NCBI GenBank assembly: GCA_036504875.1
Contig: DASXUK010000003.1
Span: 62,001-126,000, forward strand
Direction: 5' to 3'
DNA: 64,000 bases
Origin: JACPFJ01 sp036504875
Lineage (GTDB): Bacteria > Desulfobacterota > Desulfuromonadia > Geobacterales > Pseudopelobacteraceae
Shown: in pieces, positions 25,360-35,300 of the stretch
How positions within the stretch are numbered: the first letter of the stretch is position 1
How the letters are laid out: each line of letters opens with the position of its first letter
Made by a program: the position numbers and the translations under genes
Notes under the pieces: model-generated
What the model saw: the letters and a program-made list of their open reading frames with translations, nothing else
Database searches by the model: none
What the model was told of the DNA's origin: nothing

Positions 25360-26190
25360 TTACTTTTTGTTTATGGGCCCCCCAGAAAAAATCACGCTGT
25401 CAAAGGTTCTGTTGAGACTCTTGCTAGTGAAATTAGTCATCGGGGCTCCCTGCTGCAGCTCCAATTCCTCGCCAACTGCAACTTTCATGCTTGGGATCGC
25501 TACCCAGGTCTTCTTACCCTCTTTTTCCAGTGATATATAGGTATAACCACCGCTATTGATGGTTTCCAGCACCTTCCCGGTGAGCGTCCCACCCATTGCT
25601 TCTCCACCACCAGATCCTAACATTGCCGCCATGCCGCTTGCTGTGCCAGGAGTTTGACTACCGGGTGTTTTCGGATGATCATTAGGCATTTGGTTAGCTG
25701 ATGGGTTTTTCGGGTGGCCTTCTGGTAGTTGTTTATCTGGCGAGGTTTTGGGATGACCTTCTGGCATTTTCAAGTTGGCCTCCGTGACCACTCCACCAGA
25801 AAAAATAATCCTCTCGAAGGTGCGATTAAGAGTCTTACTTGTGAACTGTGCCATTTCCATACCCGGCTGAACCTGAACATCCTGTCCGACGACCACCTGT
25901 GCAGATGGTACAGCCACCCAATTCTTATTACCATTTTTTTCAATCAGGATATACGTGTAGCCTGCGGCATCCATCGTCTCCATCACTTTACCAGCCAATA
26001 TCTGACTGACTGTTGCTGCATCCTTTATTTGGCTGGTTTCATCAGATTTCGGATTCTGAGAAAAGTTTTCCTTTTGAGCCTGTCCTTGCTGCTTGTTCGG
26101 CTCCGTCTGCGCAACCTGACTGACATGGCAACCAGCCATACAGGTAATGACAAAACCATAGGCAAACCCTTTTACGATAATTTTTTTCAT
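25360..26190 (-). CDS. lipoprotein with two NrfJ-like domains
   Basis: The 276-residue product has a lipobox leader (ITCMAGC, Cys near residue 21); CTAGGAG precedes the ATG. It contains two copies of a domain of about 70 residues. Copy A (about 65-135) and copy B (about 200-273) share GKVxETxxxxGYTYIxxEKxGxKxWVA(V/I)P and then FTSKxLNRTFxxxIFSGG. This looks like the small OB-like domain of NrfJ-type proteins found next to nitrite-reductase or cytochrome genes. Between the copies lies a Pro/His linker with three PxxHPK units (MPEGHPKT, LPEGHPKN, MPNDHPKT). The role is unknown; a metal- or heme-related periplasmic function is possible. It ends convergent with the cytochrome unit. Confidence 0.8.
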   Translation of the reverse strand: MKKIIVKGFAYGFVITCMAGCHVSQVAQTEPNKQQGQAQKENFSQNPKSDETSQIKDAATVSQILAGKVMETMDAAGYTYILIEKNGNKNWVAVPSAQVVVGQDVQVQPGMEMAQFTSKTLNRTFERIIFSGGVVTEANLKMPEGHPKTSPDKQLPEGHPKNPSANQMPNDHPKTPGSQTPGTASGMAAMLGSGGGEAMGGTLTGKVLETINSGGYTYISLEKEGKKTWVAIPSMKVAVGEELELQQGAPMTNFTSKSLNRTFDSVIFSGGPINKK

Positions 26191-26210
26191 CTCGACTCCT
26201 AGTTATGATT

Positions 26211-26792
26211 TTATGGCTTCTTCTTTTTCTCTTTACCGAATATATAGCTGAAACCGGTGGTAAACTCAAAATTATTACGGGTATGAGCATCACTATAAAC
26301 CAACAGATGGCGCAGATCCAACCTTAACGCCAGATAGTCATTCAGAAAATACTTCACAGAAGGACCGTAATTAAACAATGGCTTGAATTTGGAGGGGCTT
26401 TTATTTAAATAAATTGTCCCAGCTCCGACAGCAATTAAGGGGACTACCTTGCCTCTTGGAATGAATGGATAGGTGGCATCGATACGGATAAGGCCGCCCT
26501 CAATTATGCTGGAATCAATGGTTGATTCAGTATTTAAATAATTGAAAGTCGCTTCGATACCAAGACTGTCGGCCAACGATTGACCTAATATGTCGTAGCC
26601 TAACTTCAACCCGTAAATAGGTGCTGCCTCAAGATGGTCTGTTCCCGCAAAAAGATAGCCACCAGCAGTGGCTGTCAGTGAAAATAAATTGCCGGGAGCA
26701 AGAGTTTTTTTTGTCTCGGCCTCAGCATTTAAAGACAGAAACAAAAAAATGCATATAATGGTTGGCCTTATAAAAAATGGTGGTTTCGGCAT
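26211..26792 (-). CDS. small outer-membrane beta-barrel protein
   Basis: The ATG at 26792 follows GAAGAGG and gives 193 residues; an upstream in-frame TTG (26837) is less likely. It has a signal peptide (FFIRPTIICIFLFLSLNAEA) and then alternating beta strands (LFSLTATAGGYLFAG, YGLKLGYDI, VVPLIAVGAGTIYL, LALRLDLRHLLVY). The penultimate strand ends FTTGFSYIFG and a Lys-rich tail follows. The shape fits the eight-stranded OMP_b-brl (OmpA/OmpX-like) group. It lies 20 bp upstream of the NrfJ-like lipoprotein on the same strand, so the two may be co-transcribed. No substrate can be inferred. Confidence 0.75.
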   Translation of the reverse strand: MPKPPFFIRPTIICIFLFLSLNAEAETKKTLAPGNLFSLTATAGGYLFAGTDHLEAAPIYGLKLGYDILGQSLADSLGIEATFNYLNTESTIDSSIIEGGLIRIDATYPFIPRGKVVPLIAVGAGTIYLNKSPSKFKPLFNYGPSVKYFLNDYLALRLDLRHLLVYSDAHTRNNFEFTTGFSYIFGKEKKKKP

Positions 26793-26915
26793 TGGGCCTC
26801 TTCGGTAAACTAGAGCCTGCTTATTCCCTTGTACCAAAATTTTCTAATCTTTCAAGCTGGCAAAAAAGAATTTTTTAGCATTAGATAAAAAATGAAGTTA
26901 ATTCCGCGGCGAGTA

Positions 26916-26944
26916 TTGACAGCAAGGAAATGATCTGATATAAA
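26916..26944 (+). promoter_or_regulatory. sigma-70 promoter of tRNA-Asp
   Basis: TTGACA, a 17-bp spacer and TATAAA match the sigma-70 consensus closely and sit about 45 bp upstream of the tRNA. Confidence 0.8.
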
Positions 26945-26988
26945 AAAAAGCTCAATTAAATACAGCTACAGTTTTAAATAATTTTATT

Positions 26989-27065
26989 GGGGTTGTAGCT
27001 CAGTCGGTTAGAGTGCCAGCCTGTCACGCTGGAAGTCGCGGGTTCGAGCCCCGTCAACCCCGCCA
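26989..27065 (+). tRNA. tRNA-Asp (GTC)
   Basis: This is a 77-nt cloverleaf. The acceptor GGGGTTG pairs with CAACCCC, followed by G and an encoded CCA. The D arm has AGCTCAGTCGGTTAGAG. The anticodon stem-loop CCAGCCTGTCACGCTGG has anticodon GTC, and the T arm contains GGGTTCGAGCCC. No integrase or duplicated att-like 3' end is visible next to it. Confidence 0.97.
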
Positions 27066-27072
27066 AAAAAAG

Positions 27073-27105
27073 AGGGCATCAGCAATCAGCTGGTGCCCTT
27101 TTTTA
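27073..27105 (+). terminator. intrinsic terminator after tRNA-Asp
   Basis: The stem GGGCATCAGC/GCTGGTGCCC has one wobble pair and is followed by a run of six T. Confidence 0.88.
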
Positions 27106-27176
27106 ATATGGTTGCACCACTAACCGCTGCATGGAGATGCAGTTTATGAGTACCATTTCGAGGAGGAAATTTTTAA

Positions 27177-27647
27177 ATGTATGAAACGATCTACAATACT
27201 TTGATAACATCCGATGCGGCTCTACCATTCGAACTTCCTGAATGGATTGCCCTGGCTCCCTTTGAAGAGTTTCTTGGAATGAACATCAAAGAGGCTGCCA
27301 ACGGCAAGGCGGTGCTGTCGATGCCTTTCCGGGCGGGACTCTGCCAGGGAATGGGCCTCATGCATGGCGGCGCTGTTACATCACTGGCTGATACGGCCCT
27401 GGCGATTGCCATAAAAACCATGCTGCCGGAAGGCACTCATTTTGCCACGATCAACATGGGTCTTACTTTTCATGCGCCTGTTAAATGGGGCACAGTAACC
27501 GCTATTGCACAGGTTACTGATCGATCTGATCGAGATATTGCTGGTGAGGTCGAGGTTATAACCGAGGAAGGTATCAAGGCCGCCACTTTCAAGGCTACCT
27601 TTAGAATCAGGCGTCCCCGCAACACCGTAGAACCTGCCAGCGAGTGA
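27177..27647 (+). CDS. PaaI-family hotdog-fold thioesterase
   Basis: The 156-residue protein is cytoplasmic. The core motif GLMHGGAVTSLADTALAIA (about 60-78) is the hotdog helix signature of the 4HBT/PaaI group, with the Gly-Gly and Asp typical of acyl-CoA thioesterases. It is followed by the strands ATINMGLTFHAPVKWG and VTAIAQVTDRSDRDIAGEVEVI. The length matches the family (130-160). GAGGAGG precedes the ATG. It would hydrolyse an acyl- or aryl-CoA ester, substrate unknown. It stands alone between the tRNA terminator and its own terminator at 27654. Confidence 0.85.
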   Translation: MYETIYNTLITSDAALPFELPEWIALAPFEEFLGMNIKEAANGKAVLSMPFRAGLCQGMGLMHGGAVTSLADTALAIAIKTMLPEGTHFATINMGLTFHAPVKWGTVTAIAQVTDRSDRDIAGEVEVITEEGIKAATFKATFRIRRPRNTVEPASE

Positions 27648-27653
27648 TCTAGC

Positions 27654-27677
27654 TCCCCCGGTACCTCCGGGGTTTTT
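27654..27677 (+). terminator. intrinsic terminator between converging genes
   Basis: CCCCGG-TACCT-CCGGGG is followed by TTTTT, placed between the thioesterase stop and the end of the minus-strand hydrolase gene. Confidence 0.8.
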
Positions 27678-27680
27678 GAA

Positions 27681-28868
27681 TCAATTGCAACCTTCCCGGT
27701 CTCTTGCCTCCAAAAGAGCGACTACCGAGCGCCAGAGCTGCCAGCCCTCCCAAAGATCGGTTTTTACATCCACATGAAAAAGGCCTTTGGCCAGAAAAAG
27801 CCGCGCCTGACCGGGAGGCAAAGCCCGAGCCAGGGCAACGCTCTCAGTATACGGGATGATATCGTCATCCAAACCATGCACCAGGATGAGCCCGGCCTTG
27901 AGCGAAGAGAGGTTCTTGTTGGACAAATCCAGCGCACTGATCTCGCGCCGGATTCGCTCCGGCAGATATGCTATCAGCAGGGGAACCCGGGATGGATCGC
28001 GGTTAGTAATCAGGTTGTAAAAGCACTTTCCCTCGTTACCCAATTGATTAGCTAAATCATCGACCCCCTCTACCGGCCTATCCATCTTGCGCTTCGCCAT
28101 ACTGCGGAAAAGCTGCCGATCCTTTTCATTCGATAGCAGCCCCAGGTTGCTCATCACAAAAACCCATTTACCATACTCGTTCGGGTTGCGATGCAACCAG
28201 CGGCCGCTTTGATCTTTGAAATAGCCGGTGGTGAAGAAGGTCATGACCCTGCTGAGGTCGTAATACCCGCCGATTCCCATGACAAAACAAACTCGGCTGC
28301 GAATTTCCGGAGAGAGCGAGGCCAGTATTGCTGGCCCCACCGCATAACTGAAGGCACAGATCCCACCTTTTTTTCGGGAAGTGGCGTTCAAATAAGCCTC
28401 CAGTTGGATGAAGGAGTCGGTGATCTCCTGAATATTTTCGCTGCCAACCTGGAGCTTTTTCATACCGACCAGATCAGGCACCAGAACCGTGAATTTGCCA
28501 CGGGCGAGGGTGTTGGCAAAGGCCACCAGACGGGCATCATCCTTGCCCCCCTCGGCGGCCCCTGGGATCAGCAGTATTCCCGCGCGGCTCTGTTCTGCAG
28601 AACGGTAAAGATCGCCGGAGTATGTCTTGCCTTTGATACTGTATGTGACCGGGGTGCGGGTTGGGATGGGAGTGATTCTCTTGAGGAGACTATCTTGTTC
28701 CCCGGCTGCGATGTCTAAAATCAGGAGGAGCCCTGGCAGGCCGTTTCGAAGATCGGGCTGATGCAGGAGGAGAATGATAAAAGCAGTTAAAACTCCAAGA
28801 AAAAGCCATTTTAGACCCTTATGCCACCTCTTTCCTGTTTCGGATGCTGATAGAGAAGACCGGGTCAT
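27681..28868 (-). CDS. membrane-anchored alpha/beta hydrolase
   Basis: The 395-residue protein starts with a basic stretch and one transmembrane segment (WLFLGVLTAFIILLLH, about 22-38), with no obvious cleavage site. An alpha/beta-hydrolase domain follows. It has an oxyanion-side segment ILLIPGAAEGG, a nucleophile elbow CAFSYAVGP (Ser near residue 175, with Ala rather than Gly before the usual position), an acid in HGLDDDIIP, and a late His in GLFHVD. The final segments place Asp and His as in a serine-hydrolase triad. The substrate is unknown. The start is ATG at 28868 with a weak ribosome site. Confidence 0.75.
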   Translation of the reverse strand: MTRSSLSASETGKRWHKGLKWLFLGVLTAFIILLLHQPDLRNGLPGLLLILDIAAGEQDSLLKRITPIPTRTPVTYSIKGKTYSGDLYRSAEQSRAGILLIPGAAEGGKDDARLVAFANTLARGKFTVLVPDLVGMKKLQVGSENIQEITDSFIQLEAYLNATSRKKGGICAFSYAVGPAILASLSPEIRSRVCFVMGIGGYYDLSRVMTFFTTGYFKDQSGRWLHRNPNEYGKWVFVMSNLGLLSNEKDRQLFRSMAKRKMDRPVEGVDDLANQLGNEGKCFYNLITNRDPSRVPLLIAYLPERIRREISALDLSNKNLSSLKAGLILVHGLDDDIIPYTESVALARALPPGQARLFLAKGLFHVDVKTDLWEGWQLWRSVVALLEARDREGCN

Positions 28869-29169
28869 ATTCTGTCACGGCTATTCCTTTAAATTGGCCG
28901 GTGTCGGAAAGAACGGCCGGCAAGACCTTGACTTGACATGGGCTTGAACAGGGCTGACAACCTCCTTAAAATATAAGAACACTTCTAAATTTACCTTAGA
29001 TGATAGCATTCATTTTTATAGAGTCACGAACGTAGGGAAAGCATTATCCTCTGGACTGATCAAGTGACCAGGGGGAAATTTCGGCGGCAGCAGGAGCTAA
29101 ACTCAAAAAAAATTTCAACAACGGCCGGCAGAGAAAGGATGGCATTCCAAACGGTTAAAATCCAGATAC
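28869..29169 (+). other. intergenic stretch without recognised gene
   Basis: About 300 bp lie between the divergent start of the hydrolase and the terminator of the giant gene. I see no credible coding frame, RNA gene or riboswitch. TTGACT and TTGACA-like boxes at 28928-28938 face the wrong way for the hydrolase. Confidence 0.5.
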
Positions 29170-29218
29170 AAACAAATGAGAGGCACTGGCATCAGCAGCC
29201 AGCGCCTCTCATTTGTTT
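29170..29218 (-). terminator. terminator of the giant surface-protein gene
   Basis: AAACAAATGAGAGGC and GCCTCTCATTTGTTT are perfect 15-bp arms, with an inner CTGGC/GCCAG pair. On the minus strand it lies about 110 bp after the stop at 29327 and ends in a T-rich arm. Confidence 0.85.
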
Positions 29219-29326
29219 CAGCAGGGGTGAACCATCGCGCTCCCTATAATCCTGGGACGGGTATATTTTGTCTTTTTCACTGATTTCACCACCTTTCTTT
29301 GCCGGTTATTTAATATTCTCGGCAGA

Positions 29327-32300
29327 TCACGGCGTGCAGGTAATCTTTCCGTTGGACTGTTCCGTACAGAAACAAGTGGCTTTATCGTCCACACCCGGCG
29401 TGAACCCAGGGGTGGTATTTGAAATCCAGGTTCCGGTCGGTGTGCCATCGCTGGTCGTCACCACCTGCGCCTCGTTGCTGTACGGGTTAATATTGGCCGG
29501 GACGGAAAGCTTGATATTGCTGACTTCGGCCTTCATATCCGTATTTGCAACTTCATTCCCCGCCAACTGCTGCATTACGGACAACCATGTCGGCACAAAT
29601 AGTGATGAATTCATCACAATCTCTTTGCGCAGATCCCATGCGCCACCCGAAGAGGTGTACAGTGAGACCTTGGCTTTGCCGTCGCTGCCGGTGGTTCTGG
29701 CAATTCTCAGCTTGCCTGACAGATCGCTAGTCGGAAAGATATATTTGTAGGTTACGTTAGGTGTAACTTCAGTGTATTGGGCAACATAAGCATCCTTCAT
29801 GACATTATCGGTATCTTTTATTCTGGCACGATAAAGCGTTATTTTGTATTGGTAGCCTGCTGGGGCAAAGGTGTCATACCTCAATAGCACGTAGTTATTA
29901 GAATTTTGTGTTGATGAGTTAATTACCTTGGTAATAGCGTAATCCAGCTGCACATCAAAATCACCCTGGGTTGGAGTGAGGTCGTTGAGTGATATCGCCT
30001 CGTAGACCGTTCCGTTTGCGTTGACATTGGATTTGGAGTAAAACTCCAGCTTTCCGGGAGTTGACGATAATTTGGCAGTACCATTACTGGTCGTTGATAG
30101 CAGGACATTATTGTTCATTATCGCCGACGCATCAACGACTCTCCACGACTGCCCCACCTCCGGCATCCACAGCTGAGTATTGATACCAGTTGGGAAACTG
30201 TCAGAAAAAACCGTCTGCTGGGTCTTATCCGACTTTCTCACCCTGTATGTGTACTGTTTCAAGGGTTCGATATCCACCTTGTCAAGATAGGTCAATGAGT
30301 TCGTCGAACTAGTAGCAGTAGAGTTTATATTGATGAACTTGCCGTTGGTTAGTTTCTTCTCGATATCAAACCCTCTGGTGTCGCCTAAGGGCAGATTATT
30401 CCAGAAGAGATTGACGCTATATGGCCCCTGGGCAACGGCGTCCAGGTGGATGGTGTCGGTAAGGTTGTTGATGCAGGCCACCGAGCTGTAAGCGGTCGGC
30501 CATCCGCAGCTTGCGCCGGCCTTGATGGCCCGCACGCTATAGCAGTGGCCGACCATCTCCGCCGATGCCGCCGTTATCGTGCCAAGTGGCGGAGTTGCCG
30601 CGTAACGAGCGGAAATCTCTGCATCGCTCAGCGCCCGATTGTAGATGCGCACATCGTCGATCATACCCGGTGCACAAAGGTCGATGCCGCCGGTATGGTT
30701 TTTACGGCAGCCGATCGTGATCGTCTCGTTGCTGGTGCTTAGCGTAAAGTTTGCGTTGGCGGAGTATTGACCGGCGTATGGAACGTTATTGACGAAAAGC
30801 GTGGATTTTTGCGGCGACTGGTTTGCGTCGTACCTGCCGACCAGGTGATACCACCCGGCCGGTTTGCCGTCAAAGGTAAAGCTGGTGTTTGGGTCATTTG
30901 CAACAATCTTGTTGGTCGGGTCACCGGCAAGGAAGACCAGTGTCTTGACAGCGTCTTGATTCTGGACATGGAGGCTAAAAACCGTGTAATCGTTTGTAGC
31001 ATTCGTATACAACTTGCTCAGCAACCGCATCCCTTTGGTATTTGCGCTGCCGTCGTAGTAATACCACATTTCAGCGGTCAGCGAGCCGCCGTTGACAGTG
31101 GGTTTTACAACAGGCGAGCTTGTACTGTCCGAAACGCTTATATAATTACTGGCGGCCGGATTCAGTTTCAGGGCATTGCCGTATTTTCCCCCTGTTACTA
31201 TGCCGTAACCAGCGGCAAAGTTAGCTGAAAGATTTGCGCTCAGATTGCTGCCACTCACGTCCAATGTCTGGCCGGTCGTCTTGGGTGCAGTTTCTTCAAA
31301 AGGCCAGAATGCCACCAGATTGGCACCCAGGATCGCATCCTTGTTACTGACGGATGCCGCATTGGTGTTGCCGTAATACAGGTAGATGCTGTTGTTGGTG
31401 CTGTTGGCGCCGGTCTTGACCCAGACCGTGGCAGTGCCGCCGCTGACACGCTCGATCCAGTAAGGCAGTTCGGTCATGGTCGGGGTGGTTACTGTATCAA
31501 AGAAACGGATGTCCGACAGGTCCGATTTTACTCCAACCAGGTCTGAAACAGTGATCGTGACCCGGATGGGGAAGTTCTGCTGAAAGTTGGAGAAGGTGAC
31601 CGGCACCCTCCTGCTCCAGACATTGGCGCTGGCGGTGTATGTACTGGTATTGGCCGGAACCGTCGCAGCAGTACACTTATTGTAAGAAGAATCGAGACAA
31701 TCCCAGATCTCGAAACCGGTCTCGTCACCGGTGTTATCCAGCCAGGATACGTTGACCTTGTTGGGAATCGCCTCGGTCACGGCCAGATTGGAAGGAGCGA
31801 TTACCGAAACGGTTGTAACCGGATTGCTGTTATTGCTGTAAGAGGAGGTGGCATCCCACTGAACGGTAAAATCCGCTCCGGAGGCCGATATTTCCGGGCC
31901 GAACGATATGGTTGGCTCTACGGCAACATACTTGCGTACCCGCACCCAATCCCAGTCGATTGCATAGCTTTGGCCGGGGTTGTCAAGGCTGCCGCCGATA
32001 ATTACCGCAGCACTGCCGGTCAGGCTGTATCCGGAATTATCAGCTACATCGATGAGTTTGATGGGATTACCCGAACCGTCGAACCTGTCCATTTCATCAA
32101 TGTGGTACGAAGTGTTCGCAGCGCTCTTGGCCGTAACCCGGTACAGCATGTTGTCGGACGACATTACCTGGGTCATTGAGGGAAAATCATTGACATTGAT
32201 CGTACTGTCCGAATTGCCGTTGTTAAAACCAAAATCACTTTGGGTTCGGCGCAAGCCGGCATAGTTGTTGATATAAGCCAAGCCTCGCCCCGCCGCTCCT

Positions 32301-35300
32301 GGCCAGAAAGCCCCTGTATTGTCCAGGGTCGAACTTGGTCTGTATCTGAAGTATGAAACCCATCCCAGCTTTCTGATTGGATAGGTATAATATTGAACCG
32401 AATAATTAAACCCTCCCAGATAGGCGGGATCATCGGGCCACTGTGATGTCTTGGCCTTGTATTCCACAGAATAGCCCACCGGGTAGGTTGCAAGGGTATT
32501 GAGCTGGCCAGTTGTATTCGTCCCGTGGAGATACCCTCCGGAAACGCTGAAACCGGTGCTGTTGCTGTTGGTTTGGTCCCACTTGCTCCAATCGATGCCG
32601 TTCCCGGTGAAGTCGTCGAAGAATTCGAAAACCTCCGCAACCCTGGTGGAAGCGGATGCGGTCGGGTTGCCGTAATACATGTAGATGCTGTCCTGATTGG
32701 CACCGGTTTTCAGCCAGACCTTGGCGTTATTGCCGTTTATCCATTCTATCCAGTAGGGCAGCTCCTTTTGGGCCTTGGCATCGAAAAAGCGCAGGTCGCT
32801 GAAATCAGCCTTCATTCCGGTATTGGCAATCGTCATTGCAACCTGGAACTGCGGCTGAAAACCGGTAAAACTGAGCAGCTTCTTTTTGGTCCAGTTAATT
32901 CCCGGGCCTGCCCCCAGGTTATCACCCATTGAAAGCCCTTTATTGAGAGGTCGGATACGATAAACATAGTCCGTGGCGGGGCAGACCGTCAGATCCGAAT
33001 ACGTCGTTGCATTGGCCTTTGCCAAAGTGACGGACGGTGCCACGGTCGGCGGTAGCGGAGCAAAGGTATTGTCGTTGTCTGTGCTCCGTTTTCTTTCGAT
33101 GGCAAAACCGGTTTCCCCCTGGGAGTTGTCATTCCAGGAGAGATCGACCTGGGTTGTGTTGACCACCTTGGCTGTCAGCAGCGTTGGTGTCGGGTTATTG
33201 GTTGATGCCGCTGAGGCGGTGCTGATCACGTTGTTGGGGGCCCCCCAGCCGCAGACGCTGTTTTTGAAGGCAGCTATCTCGTACTTGTAGCTTGTATTAA
33301 GCTGCGCGCTTGTGTCCTGGAAGGATGTTGCCCCGGCCGCGGTAGTGGCAATCTGGGTGTAGTTGGCCTGGTTGGTGCAGTCTGAAGCGGTCGGGCAGCG
33401 CAAGATTCTAAACCCGGACTCGTCCTTGGTCATGTTGCTCCAGGCAAGATTGATCTGGGATTCGGATGCCACTGTTGTTGTCAGATTGAACGGATTGGCA
33501 GGCACTAGTTGGATCATGTCGAAGTTGGCTGTGTCGGTGCCGTCAGTGCCGGAATTATCCCTGGCAATACCGCAGACCAATTTGGCCCTGGCGGTATCCG
33601 CAGCCGGCAGGCTGGTTTTCAGGCTGATCGGCAGAGAGAAGGAGTGCCATTGGTTGTCGTTCAAATTGGCGGTTGTCTGAATGGCATTAAGTATTCGCAC
33701 ACGTTGTGGCACCGATTGATCATAGGCTGCATACCACATCTTGAAAACGGAGCCGTCCTTGATGACGGTTGCACCTGATACATGCGTGCCATCTCCCTTG
33801 CCGTCATTGCCGAGAGGGATACGGCCATTGATCGACAAGCTGTCCGATGGGGCGGATAGGGTATTGTCCTGCTTGGTCCAGGTCAGGCCATCGGGAGATG
33901 TGGCGTAAAAGATGCGCCAATAGCCGCTGCCGTCAGCCCCCGCATACCACATCTTGTAGGTACTGCCGTCCTTGTAGACCGCAGGGTTGTATACGTGGTT
34001 ACTGTCACCTTTTCCGGCACTGCCCAGTGGGATGCGGCCATTGGTTCCGGTGGTGTCAGAGGCGGTCGCAGGGCTGTTGTCGGTTTTGTTCCAGGTCAGC
34101 CCGCCATCGGTGGAGGTGGCCAGATAGATGCGCCAATTGCTGCCGTCATACCCCCCATACCACATTTTGTAATTTAAGCCCCCTTCCCATACTATCGATC
34201 CAAGCCTGATTTGACGGCTGTCGCCGCTGGTTCCGATGAAGAGTCGGCCTCCACCTGGTCCGGTACCGGTATCCTGGGGAGCGGTGAAAGTGGTGTTGCT
34301 GGTCTTTGTCCAGTTGACGCCGTCCGATGATGTAGCCTGATAGATGCCGCGCCAATTAATGCCGTCATGACCGCAATACCACATCTTGTAATGGGTAGCG
34401 TCTTCCTTGATTACGCTCGGACTTAATACATGGTAACCATCCCCTTTGCCGGCAGTGCCGATAGGAAGGCGACCGAGAGTGCTGCTGCTGTCCGAGGCTG
34501 CCGGAACAGTGCTGCTGAACTTGGTCCAGTTGAGACCGTCGCTGGAGGTGGCGTAGTAGAGACGCCAGTTTGCGCCGTCAGAACCTGAATACCACATCTT
34601 GTACGAATTGGAGCTCTCTTGAATAACACTCGGCCATGCGGTGTGGAAGGTGTCGCCGGCCCCGGTCGTACCTTGGGGAATACGACCGTTGGTCCCTGCC
34701 GTATCGGAGCGGCCAGGCACGGCATTGTTCGTCTTTAACCAGTTGGAGCCGTTGTCGGTGGTGGTGGCACGGTAGATACGGGATACGGCTCCTGCAATAC
34801 CGGAGTACCACATGGTGTAAGTATTGACACCCTCTTTCAATGCGAACGGCGCTATCGGACCAAAGGCGTCACCGGCGGTAGCGTTGCCGTAGGTGATTTG
34901 AGAATTGCCGGAGGTGGTATCGGAGGGGCCGATAACGGTATTGTCCAGCTTTTTCCAGTTGAGGCCGCCATCGGTGGAGGTGGCGGTGAGGATGCGGTTG
35001 TACCTCAGAGCTGGGTTGTTGTAGGCCGAGGCGTACTGCCCGGCATACCACATTCTGTAGTTGGTGCCACCTTCCCAGACCACATGGGGCATTTGTGCGG
35101 CGTTATCGTCACCTTTGCCGCTGCTGCCGAGCGGGATTTGCCCGGAGTTGTCGGTTGGCGTAACCCCGGAATCCCTGGGAACGGTGGCTGTGGTGTTCTG
35201 TTTGGTCCAGGTCAGGCCACCGTCAGTGGAATAGGCATAATAGATGCGGAAATAGGAGCCGTCATGGCCGGAGTACCACATTTTATAAGTTGTGCCCTCC

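Noticed and set aside
26989..27065. tRNA-Asp as an integration site of a genomic island
   Set aside because: No integrase, no repeated tRNA 3' end and no transposase is visible in the window.
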